A DNA stretch of 64,000 bases from Mycobacterium sp. Root135 (lineage in GTDB: Bacteria; Actinomycetota; Actinomycetes; Mycobacteriales; Mycobacteriaceae), in assembly GCF_001426545.1 (NCBI RefSeq), contig NZ_LMEZ01000004.1, positions 186,001-250,000 of the forward strand, read 5' to 3'. Both the position numbers and the translations under genes were made by a program. Under the pieces are notes generated by a model. That model was not told the origin of the DNA, did no database searches, and was given only the letters and a program-made list of their open reading frames with translations. Below, in pieces: positions 27,919 to 37,664 of the stretch. Each line of letters begins with the position of its first letter. Position 1 is the first letter of the stretch.

Positions 27919-29475
27919 ATGAGTGGACACCTATTCATCATCAACGGTGACCTGAACCAGGTCGCATGTGACGCCGTTTTGATACCCACCGACGGGACTG
28001 TCCACATCACCGATTCGTGGAACCTGATCATGCGTGGCAAGCACGCGCCGAAGTCATTTGGTAAGAAGCTGTTGATGCACATCCGTTCCGGAAATGGACA
28101 ACCGCAGATCTGGCTGGGCAACGTCGGCCAGGCAGGTAGTGAATCGGACTTCGAGGTCTTCAAGCCCACCGTCCGCGAGTTCGTGAAGCAGGCAGTTGAG
28201 CAGCTTAGAACTGTCAGTGAGGACGACCGCATCTACCCCTGGCCCAAGCGCCGGCTTGCCGTCAACATGGTCGGCTCCGGCGACGGGGGCGGGTCAAATA
28301 GGAAGGGCGAGCTTGTCGAGGGGCTCGTCGAGACGCTCGACGGTCTTGTCGTCGAGTACGACGTGGATATCGTTCTTGTTGCCTTCGGCGAGAAGCCTTA
28401 TGCCGCAGCGCAAAGGGCGCGGCGCCGTCTGGTCGGCGGCGACACTCGGATCGCCTACTACTGGAATTTCGATGAGCTGTCGTCGAAGGACTTAGTCGAT
28501 CAAGCACAACGCCTGGCGAAGGCGGCAATCGACAACCAACTTGTGCTGTTCATCGGAGCAGGAGTGAGTGCCGGCGCCGGCCTTCCCACGTGGAGCAAGT
28601 TGCTTAGCGACCTCGCGGTGGCTGCGAGCATGGATTCAGATGTAATGAACGCCCTGTCCAAGAAAGACTTTCGAGATCAAGCTACCGTTCTCGAGCGACG
28701 TTTGTCGATGGCCGGACTCAAACTGCGGGAAGTGGTGGCTGACCATCTAGACAGGCCCGGCCGTTACGCATTGCAACACGGTCTCCTCGCCTCCTTATCG
28801 AGCAAGGAAGCCGTTACAACCAACTTTGACAACATGTTTGAGTCCGCTGCTCGGATCTGTGGCCAGGATTTAGCAGTCCTGCCGGCCAGCCCTTTGGAGA
28901 CAGACGGCAGGTGGTTGCTCAAGTTGCACGGATCCGTTAGCGAACCTGAGAAAATCGTGTTGAGCAGATCAGACTTCATCGACATGCCTCGTCAGTACGG
29001 TGCACTGATGGGCCTCGTGCAGGGCCTCCTACTCATGCGGCACATGATGTTTGTCGGCTATTCGTTGCAGGACGAAGACTTTCACGAAGTGGTTCACGAA
29101 GTTCGGGCGGCTCGAGGCGGCCCTGCAGCCGACGGAGGCAGAGGGACTGTCCTAACGCTGTTTCGCGATGAGTTGGAGCAAGAACTCTGGGCAGACGACT
29201 TAGAGGTCGTACCGATGCTGGCGATACCGTACCGGGAGGACCTCCAAGCCGAGGCCGCGCGTCAACTAGAGCTATTTCTCGATCTCGTCGGCTACCTGTC
29301 AACGACCTCTGCGCCCTTCTTCCTTGACTTGACCTACAGCAGCCTCTCTCAAGATGAAGTCGAATTACGTGATCTGCTAGCCGATTTGGTCGAGGTGACG
29401 CGCCGATCGCCAGTGGACAGTGTCGGCTACATCGTGAATAGATTTCTAAGCGATCTTGGCTCAGGTGCCTCGTAA
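27919..29475 (+). CDS. SIR2-domain protein with macro-like N-terminal domain
   Basis: A 518-residue protein. Residues about 205-430 are a SIR2 fold: VLFIGAGVSAGAGLPTW (NAD-binding GAG at 213-215), TTNFDNMFE (300-308), KLHGS with the catalytic-type H337, and FVGYSLQDEDF. Residues 1-190 begin FIINGDLNQVACDAVLIPTDG, which recalls the opening of macro (ADP-ribose-binding) domains. SIR2-domain defence proteins deplete NAD+ on phage infection. ATG 27919 has GCGGGGAC upstream and lies 28 nt after the AddA-like stop, so it may be co-transcribed with that pair. Confidence 0.75.
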   Translation: MSGHLFIINGDLNQVACDAVLIPTDGTVHITDSWNLIMRGKHAPKSFGKKLLMHIRSGNGQPQIWLGNVGQAGSESDFEVFKPTVREFVKQAVEQLRTVSEDDRIYPWPKRRLAVNMVGSGDGGGSNRKGELVEGLVETLDGLVVEYDVDIVLVAFGEKPYAAAQRARRRLVGGDTRIAYYWNFDELSSKDLVDQAQRLAKAAIDNQLVLFIGAGVSAGAGLPTWSKLLSDLAVAASMDSDVMNALSKKDFRDQATVLERRLSMAGLKLREVVADHLDRPGRYALQHGLLASLSSKEAVTTNFDNMFESAARICGQDLAVLPASPLETDGRWLLKLHGSVSEPEKIVLSRSDFIDMPRQYGALMGLVQGLLLMRHMMFVGYSLQDEDFHEVVHEVRAARGGPAADGGRGTVLTLFRDELEQELWADDLEVVPMLAIPYREDLQAEAARQLELFLDLVGYLSTTSAPFFLDLTYSSLSQDEVELRDLLADLVEVTRRSPVDSVGYIVNRFLSDLGSGAS

Positions 29476-29547
29476 ATACATTATCGGGATGAGCCTGTTG
29501 CGTGATTGCGGCGAATCCAAGCTCGGCACAACTAAAAACAGGAAGCA

Positions 29548-29701
29548 GGATGGTTGGGCGACGCTTGTGGCGGCGTGCGACGCGGGGGTGACACCGACTC
29601 CCTCCGAGGACACGGAAACTGTTGACCTTGCTGGTCGGCTCGATGATCCGCGCCAACCCCAAGTCACGAAACACGCTGTTGCTGTTAATTGCCGACGCCA
29701 A
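29548..29701 (-). pseudogene. IS1634-type transposase fragment, frameshifted
   Basis: On the minus strand FRDLGLARIIEPTSKVNSFRVL ends at about 29606, and the reading continues one frame over as EGVGVTPASHAATSVAQPS to about 29548. The joined text matches the hallmark of IS1634-family (DDE) transposases, in which a conserved ARIIEPTSK block is followed by a short Glu/Gly-rich turn and a TPxS segment. No intact ends, start or catalytic domain remain. The surrounding 29476-29939 spacer between convergent genes holds nothing else I can identify. The fragment marks past mobile-element activity inside the island. Confidence 0.6.
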
Positions 29702-29939
29702 AACGATCTAACACGCGGATCCGAGGTGCTCGAACGAGATGACCCGCGCCGCGGGGACCACACTATCTGCACCGCCGTGGCCCCTGAAGCCGTCTTCACG
29801 GTCCGCGCATAGGGCACCAGCGCAGCTTAGAACCAACATTTCGTGCGCACATTTCGCCGACCAGCCGACGAAAACACCAGGTCACATCGTCGCGGCCCGA
29901 TCAAAACTCAAACCGTGAGCCAAGTCAGGATTAGACGAC

Positions 29940-32072
29940 TCAGTCGGTCGCCTGCTCAGACCAGGTGAGCAGAGACCGCATCAACGCGGAAGCGCCGCGA
30001 CCACTCACCAGAACAAGTCGACTCGGATCCACGATAGCCATACTGATGGCTCCAGTGGCGGCATGCTTTGCATGACTGGTCTGAACGAGCATGACATCGA
30101 CACCCTTGACCAACGCTGCTAGTGCATCGCTATTGCCATGTGCAGCAGAAGTTCTCACAGTAACGCCCGGCCAACGTTCCTCAATCCAACTGGTTAGGAC
30201 GCGTACTGCACCTTCCATCAATGAGTACACTCCGACCGAGTCGAATGGTCGCGCGTCCTCCCTGGACTCATTGTCCTGCCCCTGAAAGTCAACGCCCGCG
30301 TTCCGGAAGAGCAGCCCGAGCAGAATTGCGTCGCGCGAATCAATTCGATCGCCCCAAGAACTGGCTACGCCTGCTGCACGTGCAATCAGAGTCGCCCGTT
30401 CTACCGGGTCAGGACACGCTGATAGCAGAAGCAAGTCGACTACCTGCGCCAACCATGAGCCATCCCGGGGTCCGATGATCGGCAGTTCGCGTGCTACCGC
30501 GCCGAGCATCTCGCGGTACTCCGGTGAAGAGCATCCGACCGCGAGTACCCCGTCGAGCAGTGAGAGGGCTACCTGACGTTCGTTCTTTCCTGGCTCACTG
30601 GACAACATGATGTCGAAGGTCGTGGTCGCCAGGCCCACTCCCGAGGTAGGAACCCCGCCCGACGTCAGCCAGTCGATGAACAGCGGAATACCGTTGCGGA
30701 CTCGCGGGCGTCTCGCGTCGTTCAGAGCCTCGATCAGAGCAACCGCGAGATCGTCTGCAGTCGAGGTGAGCGCGTCCGGCGTACGTCGCCACGCTCGAGA
30801 CCATTCGGCGAGGAGGTCCGGCCGATCCGGCCAGTCACCGGTGAACCAGTCGAGCCATCCGGAGGGCACGCGATCCGCGGCGGTCAGCGCGCGCAGACTC
30901 TCAAAGAAGTTTCGTTCAACGACACTCTGCAGTAGACCGTTCCGATCAGGTTCAGACAACCGGTCGACCACCCCCAGTGCGCGGACCGCCGATGGTGAGT
31001 CTTGAAGATTCGCGGCAGCAGCAAGTGCAATGGCGGCGAACGACCTGTCGGGTGGCTGAGTGGCCGCAAGCTCAAGCGCCGCTTCGTAGTTTCCGTCGTA
31101 GTACAAGTTCAACGGGGATGCAGACGGTGGTGCGGAGGATTGTTCGGAGTCCGTCGTCGCCAGCACTCCTGTTATGACTGCGTCATCGGGATAGCGCAGC
31201 GACAGCTCGCGTAGTTGTGCGGCCTCAGGCCTCTCGAGCAAGAGTTGTCCCAGTGCATAGCAACGCGCCGTAGCAGCAGTAGTTACCTGATAGGCCTGGG
31301 TTACGAGGCCGGGCCACGCAACGTCCAATCGCGCTGCTGCGTTAAGTAGCCCGTCTGTCGCGTGACGATTCATGAACAGCGCATCGGCAGCTTCGGCCAA
31401 ACTCTCGGTCACTGCCGGAGGACGAGCCAAAGACGAGACGTCCTGCAGCAGTGGGTCATCGAGCAGGTCTTGGGGCGCACCCAACGAGCTCAATAGCTCT
31501 ACTCGGAGGAACCTCAGGTTGGTAGCGCTGAGCAGTGCTCGCCCACGCAACTCCTCGAGGGCCGCGTCCGCCTGCTCGCGGTCGAGTCCGACGAGGCTCT
31601 CATAGAACTGGCGAAGGATTCGGCCCACGGGCCGCGGTTGGTCGACGGCCCGGTCAGGTTCGATCGACCACACGGTAGTCAGCGAATCGACGTTCTGCCG
31701 TGCGCGGCCCACCCACCCCTGCGCAACGTCGAGGCGTAGAACCGAACCATTATGGACGAGTCCTAGTGCCGCCTGGTCCACCGGATCCGGTGATGTCCTG
31801 GACACGTCGACCCTGCTGGTGATGAGGGGTCGACTGAGCCAGCATTGAACTTCTTCGCGCAGCAGTCGCCCGTCTCGATGAGTTGGCGCAAGCGCGTACC
31901 AACGCGTAATTCCCGTGATATTGGCCGGGAGTAATGTCCGCTGATTGCCTCGCTCGAGGCGGCCGCGCAGCAGATCGAGCAGTTGAGTCGACTCGACGTC
32001 CAGGACGTTCAAATCGATCTCGTTGGGCGGGGCAAAGAAGGCCGTGGTTTGGTCGGTCAAGCGACACCCCAC
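29940..32072 (-). CDS. dpdD: Probable DpdD, restriction component of the Dpd system
   Basis: A 710-residue protein with no catalytic motif that I can name. The centre is helical and Ala/Leu-rich (repeats such as YEAALELAATQPPDRSFAA). The C-terminal 130 residues form an alpha/beta region (GVYSLMEGAVRVLTSWIEER, DVMLVQTSHAKHAATGA). It is the last gene of the leftward dpd arm, overlapping dpdK by 16 nt. The name is given mainly by position and by elimination within a locus that otherwise contains DpdE-K; in the Salmonella system DpdD is needed for restriction. GTG 32072 is the used start. Confidence 0.6.
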   Translation of the reverse strand: MGCRLTDQTTAFFAPPNEIDLNVLDVESTQLLDLLRGRLERGNQRTLLPANITGITRWYALAPTHRDGRLLREEVQCWLSRPLITSRVDVSRTSPDPVDQAALGLVHNGSVLRLDVAQGWVGRARQNVDSLTTVWSIEPDRAVDQPRPVGRILRQFYESLVGLDREQADAALEELRGRALLSATNLRFLRVELLSSLGAPQDLLDDPLLQDVSSLARPPAVTESLAEAADALFMNRHATDGLLNAAARLDVAWPGLVTQAYQVTTAATARCYALGQLLLERPEAAQLRELSLRYPDDAVITGVLATTDSEQSSAPPSASPLNLYYDGNYEAALELAATQPPDRSFAAIALAAAANLQDSPSAVRALGVVDRLSEPDRNGLLQSVVERNFFESLRALTAADRVPSGWLDWFTGDWPDRPDLLAEWSRAWRRTPDALTSTADDLAVALIEALNDARRPRVRNGIPLFIDWLTSGGVPTSGVGLATTTFDIMLSSEPGKNERQVALSLLDGVLAVGCSSPEYREMLGAVARELPIIGPRDGSWLAQVVDLLLLSACPDPVERATLIARAAGVASSWGDRIDSRDAILLGLLFRNAGVDFQGQDNESREDARPFDSVGVYSLMEGAVRVLTSWIEERWPGVTVRTSAAHGNSDALAALVKGVDVMLVQTSHAKHAATGAISMAIVDPSRLVLVSGRGASALMRSLLTWSEQATD

Positions 32073-32587
32073 CTGTCCTGGTAAGCGTGGCGCGCGCGGG
32101 CGACGGGATCGGACTCATCTGTGATCAGAATCGACTCCTCGAGGCGGCGAATCCCGTTGTAGGTCAAGTTCATTGATCCGCTCAACAACACCCTTCCGGA
32201 CAGAATCCCCTTCTCGTGTAATTCGCTGGCGTATCTGCACGTCAGTCGGCGACTCAATTCACCATCGGCGGCGACGCTCAATTGAAGCTGCTCGACGAAA
32301 GAACGATTGTGGTCGTCTGGTCTGCAGGCAATGACAACAGAACCGCCGCGCTGGAGTTGATTGATTAGCACTTCGGCCAGCCGGAGAGGTCGCCTCGGCA
32401 GGTCTGGCAGCAATCCGGTGAAGAGTCCACTCCTGTTGTCGAGCACAACGACGTCCGAGATCCAGGGGGTAACGATCCAGATCGGAGCGCTGGGTGTGAG
32501 CAGTTCCGCAACGAACATAGCCTGCAGTATGTCGGCCAATTCCTCACGGGACGAAAGCGCCGACGTACGCAGGCTTCTCGAAGTCAC
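32057..32587 (-). CDS. dpdK: DpdK, phospholipase D-like protein of the Dpd system
   Basis: A 176-residue single-domain PLD-fold protein. An IWIVTPWISD strand (36-45) and a HEKGILS...LLSGSMNLT block (H124, K126, S137, N140) show the PLD signature. The usual Asp of HxKx4D is not in place (Gly or Ser there), so the active site may be altered. PLD-type nucleases dimerise to cut DNA. Its GTG start overlaps the dpdJ stop (GTGA) and its stop overlaps dpdD. It fits the DpdJ-DpdK order of known loci. Confidence 0.75.
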   Translation of the reverse strand: MTSRSLRTSALSSREELADILQAMFVAELLTPSAPIWIVTPWISDVVVLDNRSGLFTGLLPDLPRRPLRLAEVLINQLQRGGSVVIACRPDDHNRSFVEQLQLSVAADGELSRRLTCRYASELHEKGILSGRVLLSGSMNLTYNGIRRLEESILITDESDPVARARHAYQDRWGVA

Positions 32588-35500
32588 TGGCGTGCCTCCC
32601 TTAGCTCGATCTTGACATCGATGCCGTCAGTCGATCGCGACAAGCCAACGACCCGCGGGTGGAACTCCAGGACATCCACGTTCGTCGGCACGGTCAAGAA
32701 CTCGCGGATGACGCCAGCCGCGGAATCGTCGGTGGGAGCACGGACCGTCACCGTGGCGGCCTCTCGGAGTCGCGTGTCGACTGCATCGCGCCACTGCGGG
32801 TCGGTTGAATCGACTATCGACTCAGGGGGCCGAACTACGTCAGCGAAGAGGAGACGATCGGTGGGCTCGTAATTTCGGAACGGCGAGTAGGACTGCAACG
32901 CAGAGGATCTCAGGCGGTACCCCCGTGACCACAGGAGACCAACTATCTGACCAATCTCCCAGCCGGGTTGGCCGGCACGGACCATTGCAATGCCCTGAAG
33001 TCGCCGTCGGATCTCGGGATCAGATGCAGCAACGTACGCGAACACTCTCAGTTCGACATCGACTCCGAGTCGGGATTCGATCGCGTCCCAACGACCAACC
33101 AGGTCGGCCACCAACCCTTCGAGAGCTGGACTGCTCCCAGGACGAAGTAACCGGGTCGACAGGGCGGACACAATGGAGTGATCGCAGGCCAACCCCACCT
33201 CGAACATGACGGTGCGCAGTTGACGCCAACCCTCGGTCAGGCTGGCGAGATCCCCAGCGGCACGGATGTGCGCTAGCCGGTCAGCGATCGGACTGCTGCT
33301 CGCCAAAGCTAGGAAACGCCGCATGTTCTCGTCAACGCGTTCGCCGTCGCAAGCACTGAGCGCGGTCTCAACGAGCGACCAAAAGTTGCGCGGGTCCTCA
33401 ACGTAGCGATCCACCAAGGCCTCCACCACGCCGAGTCCTCCGGGTTCGTCCTCGCTGATGTGGATCCGTGCGACCCTCTCACCCTCCCCCGCCGCCGCTG
33501 CAGCGATGTCGATGCGAAGTTCGCTCGCATCCACTTCCGGGCACGAGCTTTGAATTGCTTCCGCTACTGCCGACGCCAGCGTCGTCAGGTAGCGCTCATC
33601 CAGCCAGGCTTGCCACTCCGGGTTCGGTTCGCACGACAAAACGCTTGCGGCCGCTCGCAACTCCGCTGTCACGCCTGATACGTCCAGCGCTGCCGCAATT
33701 TCGCCGATGAGGTTGGCGTCCGGTTGTCCGTCGCCGCCCGACTGCTCGCTCATGTCGAGGGCGCCAAAAACTTCTCGCGCACCGCGGAGCATCGACGTCC
33801 TCAGTTCCTCGTCGGACAACCCATCTAGGGTGGCGTCGATCGATCCCCCGTCGCTCCCCACGACCAGCACCGACAGCAAGATTTGGTGTAGCCACTCCCG
33901 AGTGAACACCGACGGAACTAGGTCGACGACTGGACCGGCGTTGCGTATGAGGAACTCCATGCGCGCGACGCGCAATGACCGGACGAGCGCCAAACTGTCC
34001 GGAAGCGACTCCGGCAAGCGGACTGTCAGTGCCACGGCGTCGACATCCAGCACGAACCCGACGCTGACCTCATGGCCGTCGACGGTGACCGAGTGCCGCG
34101 TTTTCGGCGGAGCACCGGCAAGGTTGCGTTCCGCCACAAACGCGTCCGCGTAGCGCCACACGGTCTGCGCGCAACGATGGCGATGGGTGAACGCCTCGAA
34201 TCCCGCGACCACCCTTCCCCAGGGTGTTCCGCCAGGTATGTCCAGTACGGCGGGATCTCCGTCGTGCCGAAAAGCCACGTCCCACGTCCACTCGGCGAAC
34301 GATGAATCTGGCGTCGTCTCCGAAGGTTTGATCACGTTAAGTGCCCGCAGTTGGACGAGTCGGGCGGCGCTCCTATTGGGCGGTGGTTCCAAGTCCACGT
34401 AGTCGTCACAGAACGCCCCGAGGTCGAGAGCTTGTGCCTCCGGCAACGGTGGTTCCACCCACAGACGGTCGCGCCGCCCGTTGTGGGCGTATCGGTAACT
34501 GACCCGGCCGGGCGCGAACTGACGCATCCCCTGCGACACCGGTTCCGATTCGGGACTCTCGCGTTGCCACGGAGTCGACACTTCGATCGCCGGTGTCTGA
34601 AGTGGCGAGAACAATGTGGGCGGGAGGAAGTCCGCGAGGGGCCGCGGCCAGTCGTGTTCACTCAACGGGAGTTCGGAGGCCGCCACCTCGAGGCCTCGAA
34701 TCAGCGTGGGAAAGACCGATGGGATGAGCCCGCGTGGGTAATCCCACAAGACTGCACGCAAGTCCTCGTCAGTCAACGACAACGCCCTTTGCAACTGACG
34801 CCCCATCCGCTCTAAGGAAGTGGCCTGCAACTGATCTCGAACATGGCCCAATAGTCTTGTCGCCTGGTCGCGTTGGCTCTGCCGATACGAGGTGCTCCAC
34901 GGCTTGTCGATGACGCTGGCTATTGAGGTACCTGGACCAAAGCGCGACAGCCGATCCAACAGCCACCACGTCGCCTGCATCTTTAGGATGCTCCTGTTCC
35001 TCAGCGGCAACGCCACCCGCGGCACGACGGGATCAAAGAGTGCCTCGTAGGACTGGAACGCGAGGCGATCACGGCCAAAGTCGGACAACACCACCACCGT
35101 CCACGGTCGCATGGCGGGGTTACGTCCCGCGCGCCCACGACGCTGAATGAACTGTGCCGGATCTCGAGGTGCCTTGTGCTGAATGACGGCACCCACTGAC
35201 GGATCGTCGAAGCCTACTTCGAGTGACGCGGTGGCGACCACGATGTCGGCACGGGCATCGACTCCGCCGTCTCGTGAAGTCGTCCGTGCGACGCGTACGG
35301 GTCGGTCGAGGGTGCCGAGTTCTTCGGCCATCTGCCACACTTGTCCCGCTTCGTCGCGCGCCCGTACGTCGGGTCCGGTCGAGGCGCGAAGTGTGGCGAG
35401 ACTGCCCTCCGGTTTGCGGTTGACTCCGCCGGACCGCCACCCTTCGGCGTCCTGGAGTTGGGAGTGGAGTCTGTTGGTGATGTCAAGATCGTCCATGAAG

Positions 35501-36927
35501 ACGAAAAGCTTCGATCCGAAGGCGCCAGCACTAGGGCCGTCGGGGGCTGGGTCGAGCATCCGCCGTATCAGCATAGTCGTTTGAATGGTGGTCGACAGCA
35601 ATGCCATTCGAGCTGCGGGGTCGCCGCGTAACGCAAGGAAGTATTCGCGTCCGACTTCTTCCATCTCCGCGTTCTCGGTGTGCACCACAGCAATGTTTGA
35701 GGTGGGTAGGCCCGTAAGGTCAGCGAAGAATCCGATCGGGTCGGCCAGGGTTGCCGACAGTCCGACGATATGGGGCGGCGTCGCCACCTCGGCTCGCCAT
35801 CTCCGCAGGAGATTCGCGACCTGCGCGCCGTGGGTCCCCGAATAGGTGTGAATTTCGTCCAGTAATACGAACTCCGGTGACCGGGTGTCGTCTCCTATGA
35901 GCACTCGGCGGAAATCCTTCGAGCCGAGTTCCCTGTTGACCATCTCGGTGGTGGTGAACAAGATCGTCGGGGGGGACGCCTTGAGTCGGTCGCGGGTGAA
36001 CGTCAATGTCTCGGGCCCGATCACCGAGGCGCATCTGTCACAGACCAAACGTTCAGTCGCCCCGGCTGAATTCGGCCATATGAGTTGGCCGCGGCAACCA
36101 TCTTGGAGGCATTCGATGATCGGGCATGCCAGGCCATCGGAAGCTTTCTCCCACGCCGTATATGGCGAGTGTTCGGCAGCGGTGCGGTTGTTTGGAACCG
36201 CGCCGTAGAGGACTCCGACATTGGGAGTCTCCCCGCCCAGACTGCTGCAGGTGATCAGCAGACTGCGCAACTGGTCGCGAAGCAGTTCGACGCGTGGATA
36301 GATCGCGATGATCCGAGGCACTCCGCCCGGGCGTGGCGTCGCGGCGAGCTGAGTCAGCGCCGGAAGATAGAACGCTAAGGTCTTTCCCGATCCGGTGCCA
36401 GCGGCGATAACCGTTCCCCGCTGCCCTCCGCGGCCCTGCGCCAGCCGAACCAGCGAGCGGGCTTGGAACTCCGAAACATCGCGCGTTCCAAGCAGTTTTA
36501 TTGCGACAGCTTGGTGGCGGTCCGTCCACACCGCGCCGCTGGTGCGTACCCGTGCGCAAAGCGCAGCGGCACCGATGTTGCGTCGAGGGACTGTCCGGGG
36601 TCGACTGAGGAACCGAATGTCGGATACCAACTGCCCAGCGGCCGTCCATGGCCGACCATGCATCCATTGGCGTAGATGCGCGGCGAGGCGCACCGTCTCG
36701 GCCATACGACTCCGAAAGCGCTGTTCGGTTACCCCCGATGCAAAAACGAGGCCGCGTTCCAGCAGTGCATCGATCACCGCATCGACGTCTTCGCCCGGAG
36801 CATGACGCTCGACCAACTGCTCCAATTCGGACTCGCTCAATGAGCCACTGGTCACGCCCCAACTCAGCAACGGCATCTCGTGGCTTTCGATTCCGTTAAG
36901 GACATTGCGCAGGACATCGTCGATCAT
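32584..36927 (-). CDS. dpdJ: DpdJ, large superfamily 2 helicase of the Dpd system
   Basis: A 1447-residue protein, the largest in the window. Walker A AGTGSGKT (176-183), DEIH (357-360), GLSATLADP and a C-terminal helicase block ending QRRGRAGRNPA define the motor, similar to DEAD/DEAH helicases with an appended domain. A cysteine group between motifs I and II (C268, C273, C278, C296, C299) probably binds zinc. The last 800 residues are of unknown fold. It overlaps dpdI (ATGA) upstream and dpdK (GTGA) downstream. In the Dpd system it belongs to the restriction part. Confidence 0.82.
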   Translation of the reverse strand: MIDDVLRNVLNGIESHEMPLLSWGVTSGSLSESELEQLVERHAPGEDVDAVIDALLERGLVFASGVTEQRFRSRMAETVRLAAHLRQWMHGRPWTAAGQLVSDIRFLSRPRTVPRRNIGAAALCARVRTSGAVWTDRHQAVAIKLLGTRDVSEFQARSLVRLAQGRGGQRGTVIAAGTGSGKTLAFYLPALTQLAATPRPGGVPRIIAIYPRVELLRDQLRSLLITCSSLGGETPNVGVLYGAVPNNRTAAEHSPYTAWEKASDGLACPIIECLQDGCRGQLIWPNSAGATERLVCDRCASVIGPETLTFTRDRLKASPPTILFTTTEMVNRELGSKDFRRVLIGDDTRSPEFVLLDEIHTYSGTHGAQVANLLRRWRAEVATPPHIVGLSATLADPIGFFADLTGLPTSNIAVVHTENAEMEEVGREYFLALRGDPAARMALLSTTIQTTMLIRRMLDPAPDGPSAGAFGSKLFVFMDDLDITNRLHSQLQDAEGWRSGGVNRKPEGSLATLRASTGPDVRARDEAGQVWQMAEELGTLDRPVRVARTTSRDGGVDARADIVVATASLEVGFDDPSVGAVIQHKAPRDPAQFIQRRGRAGRNPAMRPWTVVVLSDFGRDRLAFQSYEALFDPVVPRVALPLRNRSILKMQATWWLLDRLSRFGPGTSIASVIDKPWSTSYRQSQRDQATRLLGHVRDQLQATSLERMGRQLQRALSLTDEDLRAVLWDYPRGLIPSVFPTLIRGLEVAASELPLSEHDWPRPLADFLPPTLFSPLQTPAIEVSTPWQRESPESEPVSQGMRQFAPGRVSYRYAHNGRRDRLWVEPPLPEAQALDLGAFCDDYVDLEPPPNRSAARLVQLRALNVIKPSETTPDSSFAEWTWDVAFRHDGDPAVLDIPGGTPWGRVVAGFEAFTHRHRCAQTVWRYADAFVAERNLAGAPPKTRHSVTVDGHEVSVGFVLDVDAVALTVRLPESLPDSLALVRSLRVARMEFLIRNAGPVVDLVPSVFTREWLHQILLSVLVVGSDGGSIDATLDGLSDEELRTSMLRGAREVFGALDMSEQSGGDGQPDANLIGEIAAALDVSGVTAELRAAASVLSCEPNPEWQAWLDERYLTTLASAVAEAIQSSCPEVDASELRIDIAAAAAGEGERVARIHISEDEPGGLGVVEALVDRYVEDPRNFWSLVETALSACDGERVDENMRRFLALASSSPIADRLAHIRAAGDLASLTEGWRQLRTVMFEVGLACDHSIVSALSTRLLRPGSSPALEGLVADLVGRWDAIESRLGVDVELRVFAYVAASDPEIRRRLQGIAMVRAGQPGWEIGQIVGLLWSRGYRLRSSALQSYSPFRNYEPTDRLLFADVVRPPESIVDSTDPQWRDAVDTRLREAATVTVRAPTDDSAAGVIREFLTVPTNVDVLEFHPRVVGLSRSTDGIDVKIELREARQ

Positions 36928-37664
36928 CGGCGACGCACCACCAGGTCGTCATCGACACCGGACGCGCGCAACAACTCGAGCAGTGTGGAGGACACATCAG
37001 CCAGCGAAAGCCCGTCTTCTGATGCGGCCGATTCAAGTGCCTTTTGCACTTCTGGTGTGAGCGCTGCGCGTTCGTCCTTTACCGCCTGCAGCGCGCTGGC
37101 AAGTTCGTCACCTAGCTTATGGAGACTCTCGAGCCATGAGGCGCTCTCGTCGCCCTGGCAAAGTTGAGCTGTGACCATCGCTTCGTCGGCCACGGGATCT
37201 TGCCGCTGCAGCAAGGTCATCTTTGCGGCACGTCCTTCTGCCGCGTAGCGATGGCTAGATCCGCCGAGCAGTCGGCCGGACTGTGCTTCCTCGAGTAGCG
37301 ACTGATACACGTCGAAGACGCCTCGCCAGCGCGCTGTAGCCCATCTCGTTGACCGCGCAGTTTGATCCTTGGCTACCTCAGCGAGTTTGGAGGCCGGCTG
37401 TTGTTGAACAGCCTTGAGGCCGTACCGCGATAGTCCAGCACGGAACGCGCCGATGGCCGCCGATGTTGCCTTGACTTCAATGGATGGAAAGTCCGTGAGG
37501 GACAGCCGTGCCCTGAATCTGGCGGTACCGCTCAGATGGTCGGAGGCGGCGTCCATGGCGTGCACGAAGCGGGCTGCCGCGGCGACGAGTTCCAAAGTAG
37601 AATCCGCGGACTGCGTGGCTTCCAGCTTCAACTGCAATTCAACCGACTGGTCGTAAAGGGTCAT
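36924..37664 (-). CDS. dpdI: DpdI, small component of the Dpd restriction module
   Basis: A 246-residue helical protein (many Ala/Leu/Glu/Gln heptads; LYDQSVELQLKLEATQSADSTLE at the start) without recognisable catalytic motif. Identification rests on its place between dpdH and dpdJ with ATGA overlaps on both sides, the same order as in described dpd loci. It may be an adaptor between the DpdH ATPase and the DpdJ helicase; that is inference. Confidence 0.65.
   Translation of the reverse strand: MTLYDQSVELQLKLEATQSADSTLELVAAAARFVHAMDAASDHLSGTARFRARLSLTDFPSIEVKATSAAIGAFRAGLSRYGLKAVQQQPASKLAEVAKDQTARSTRWATARWRGVFDVYQSLLEEAQSGRLLGGSSHRYAAEGRAAKMTLLQRQDPVADEAMVTAQLCQGDESASWLESLHKLGDELASALQAVKDERAALTPEVQKALESAASEDGLSLADVSSTLLELLRASGVDDDLVVRRR

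Noticed and set aside
29456-29812. Plus-strand 118-residue ORF in the SIR2-dpdD spacer
   Set aside because: The opposite strand shows the transposase remnant; this frame has no family resemblance and no ribosome binding site.
29940-36927. DISARM call from helicase plus PLD protein
   Set aside because: The SNF2 and PLD parts resemble DISARM components, but there is no DISARM methyltransferase or DUF1998 arrangement, and the gene order matches Dpd.
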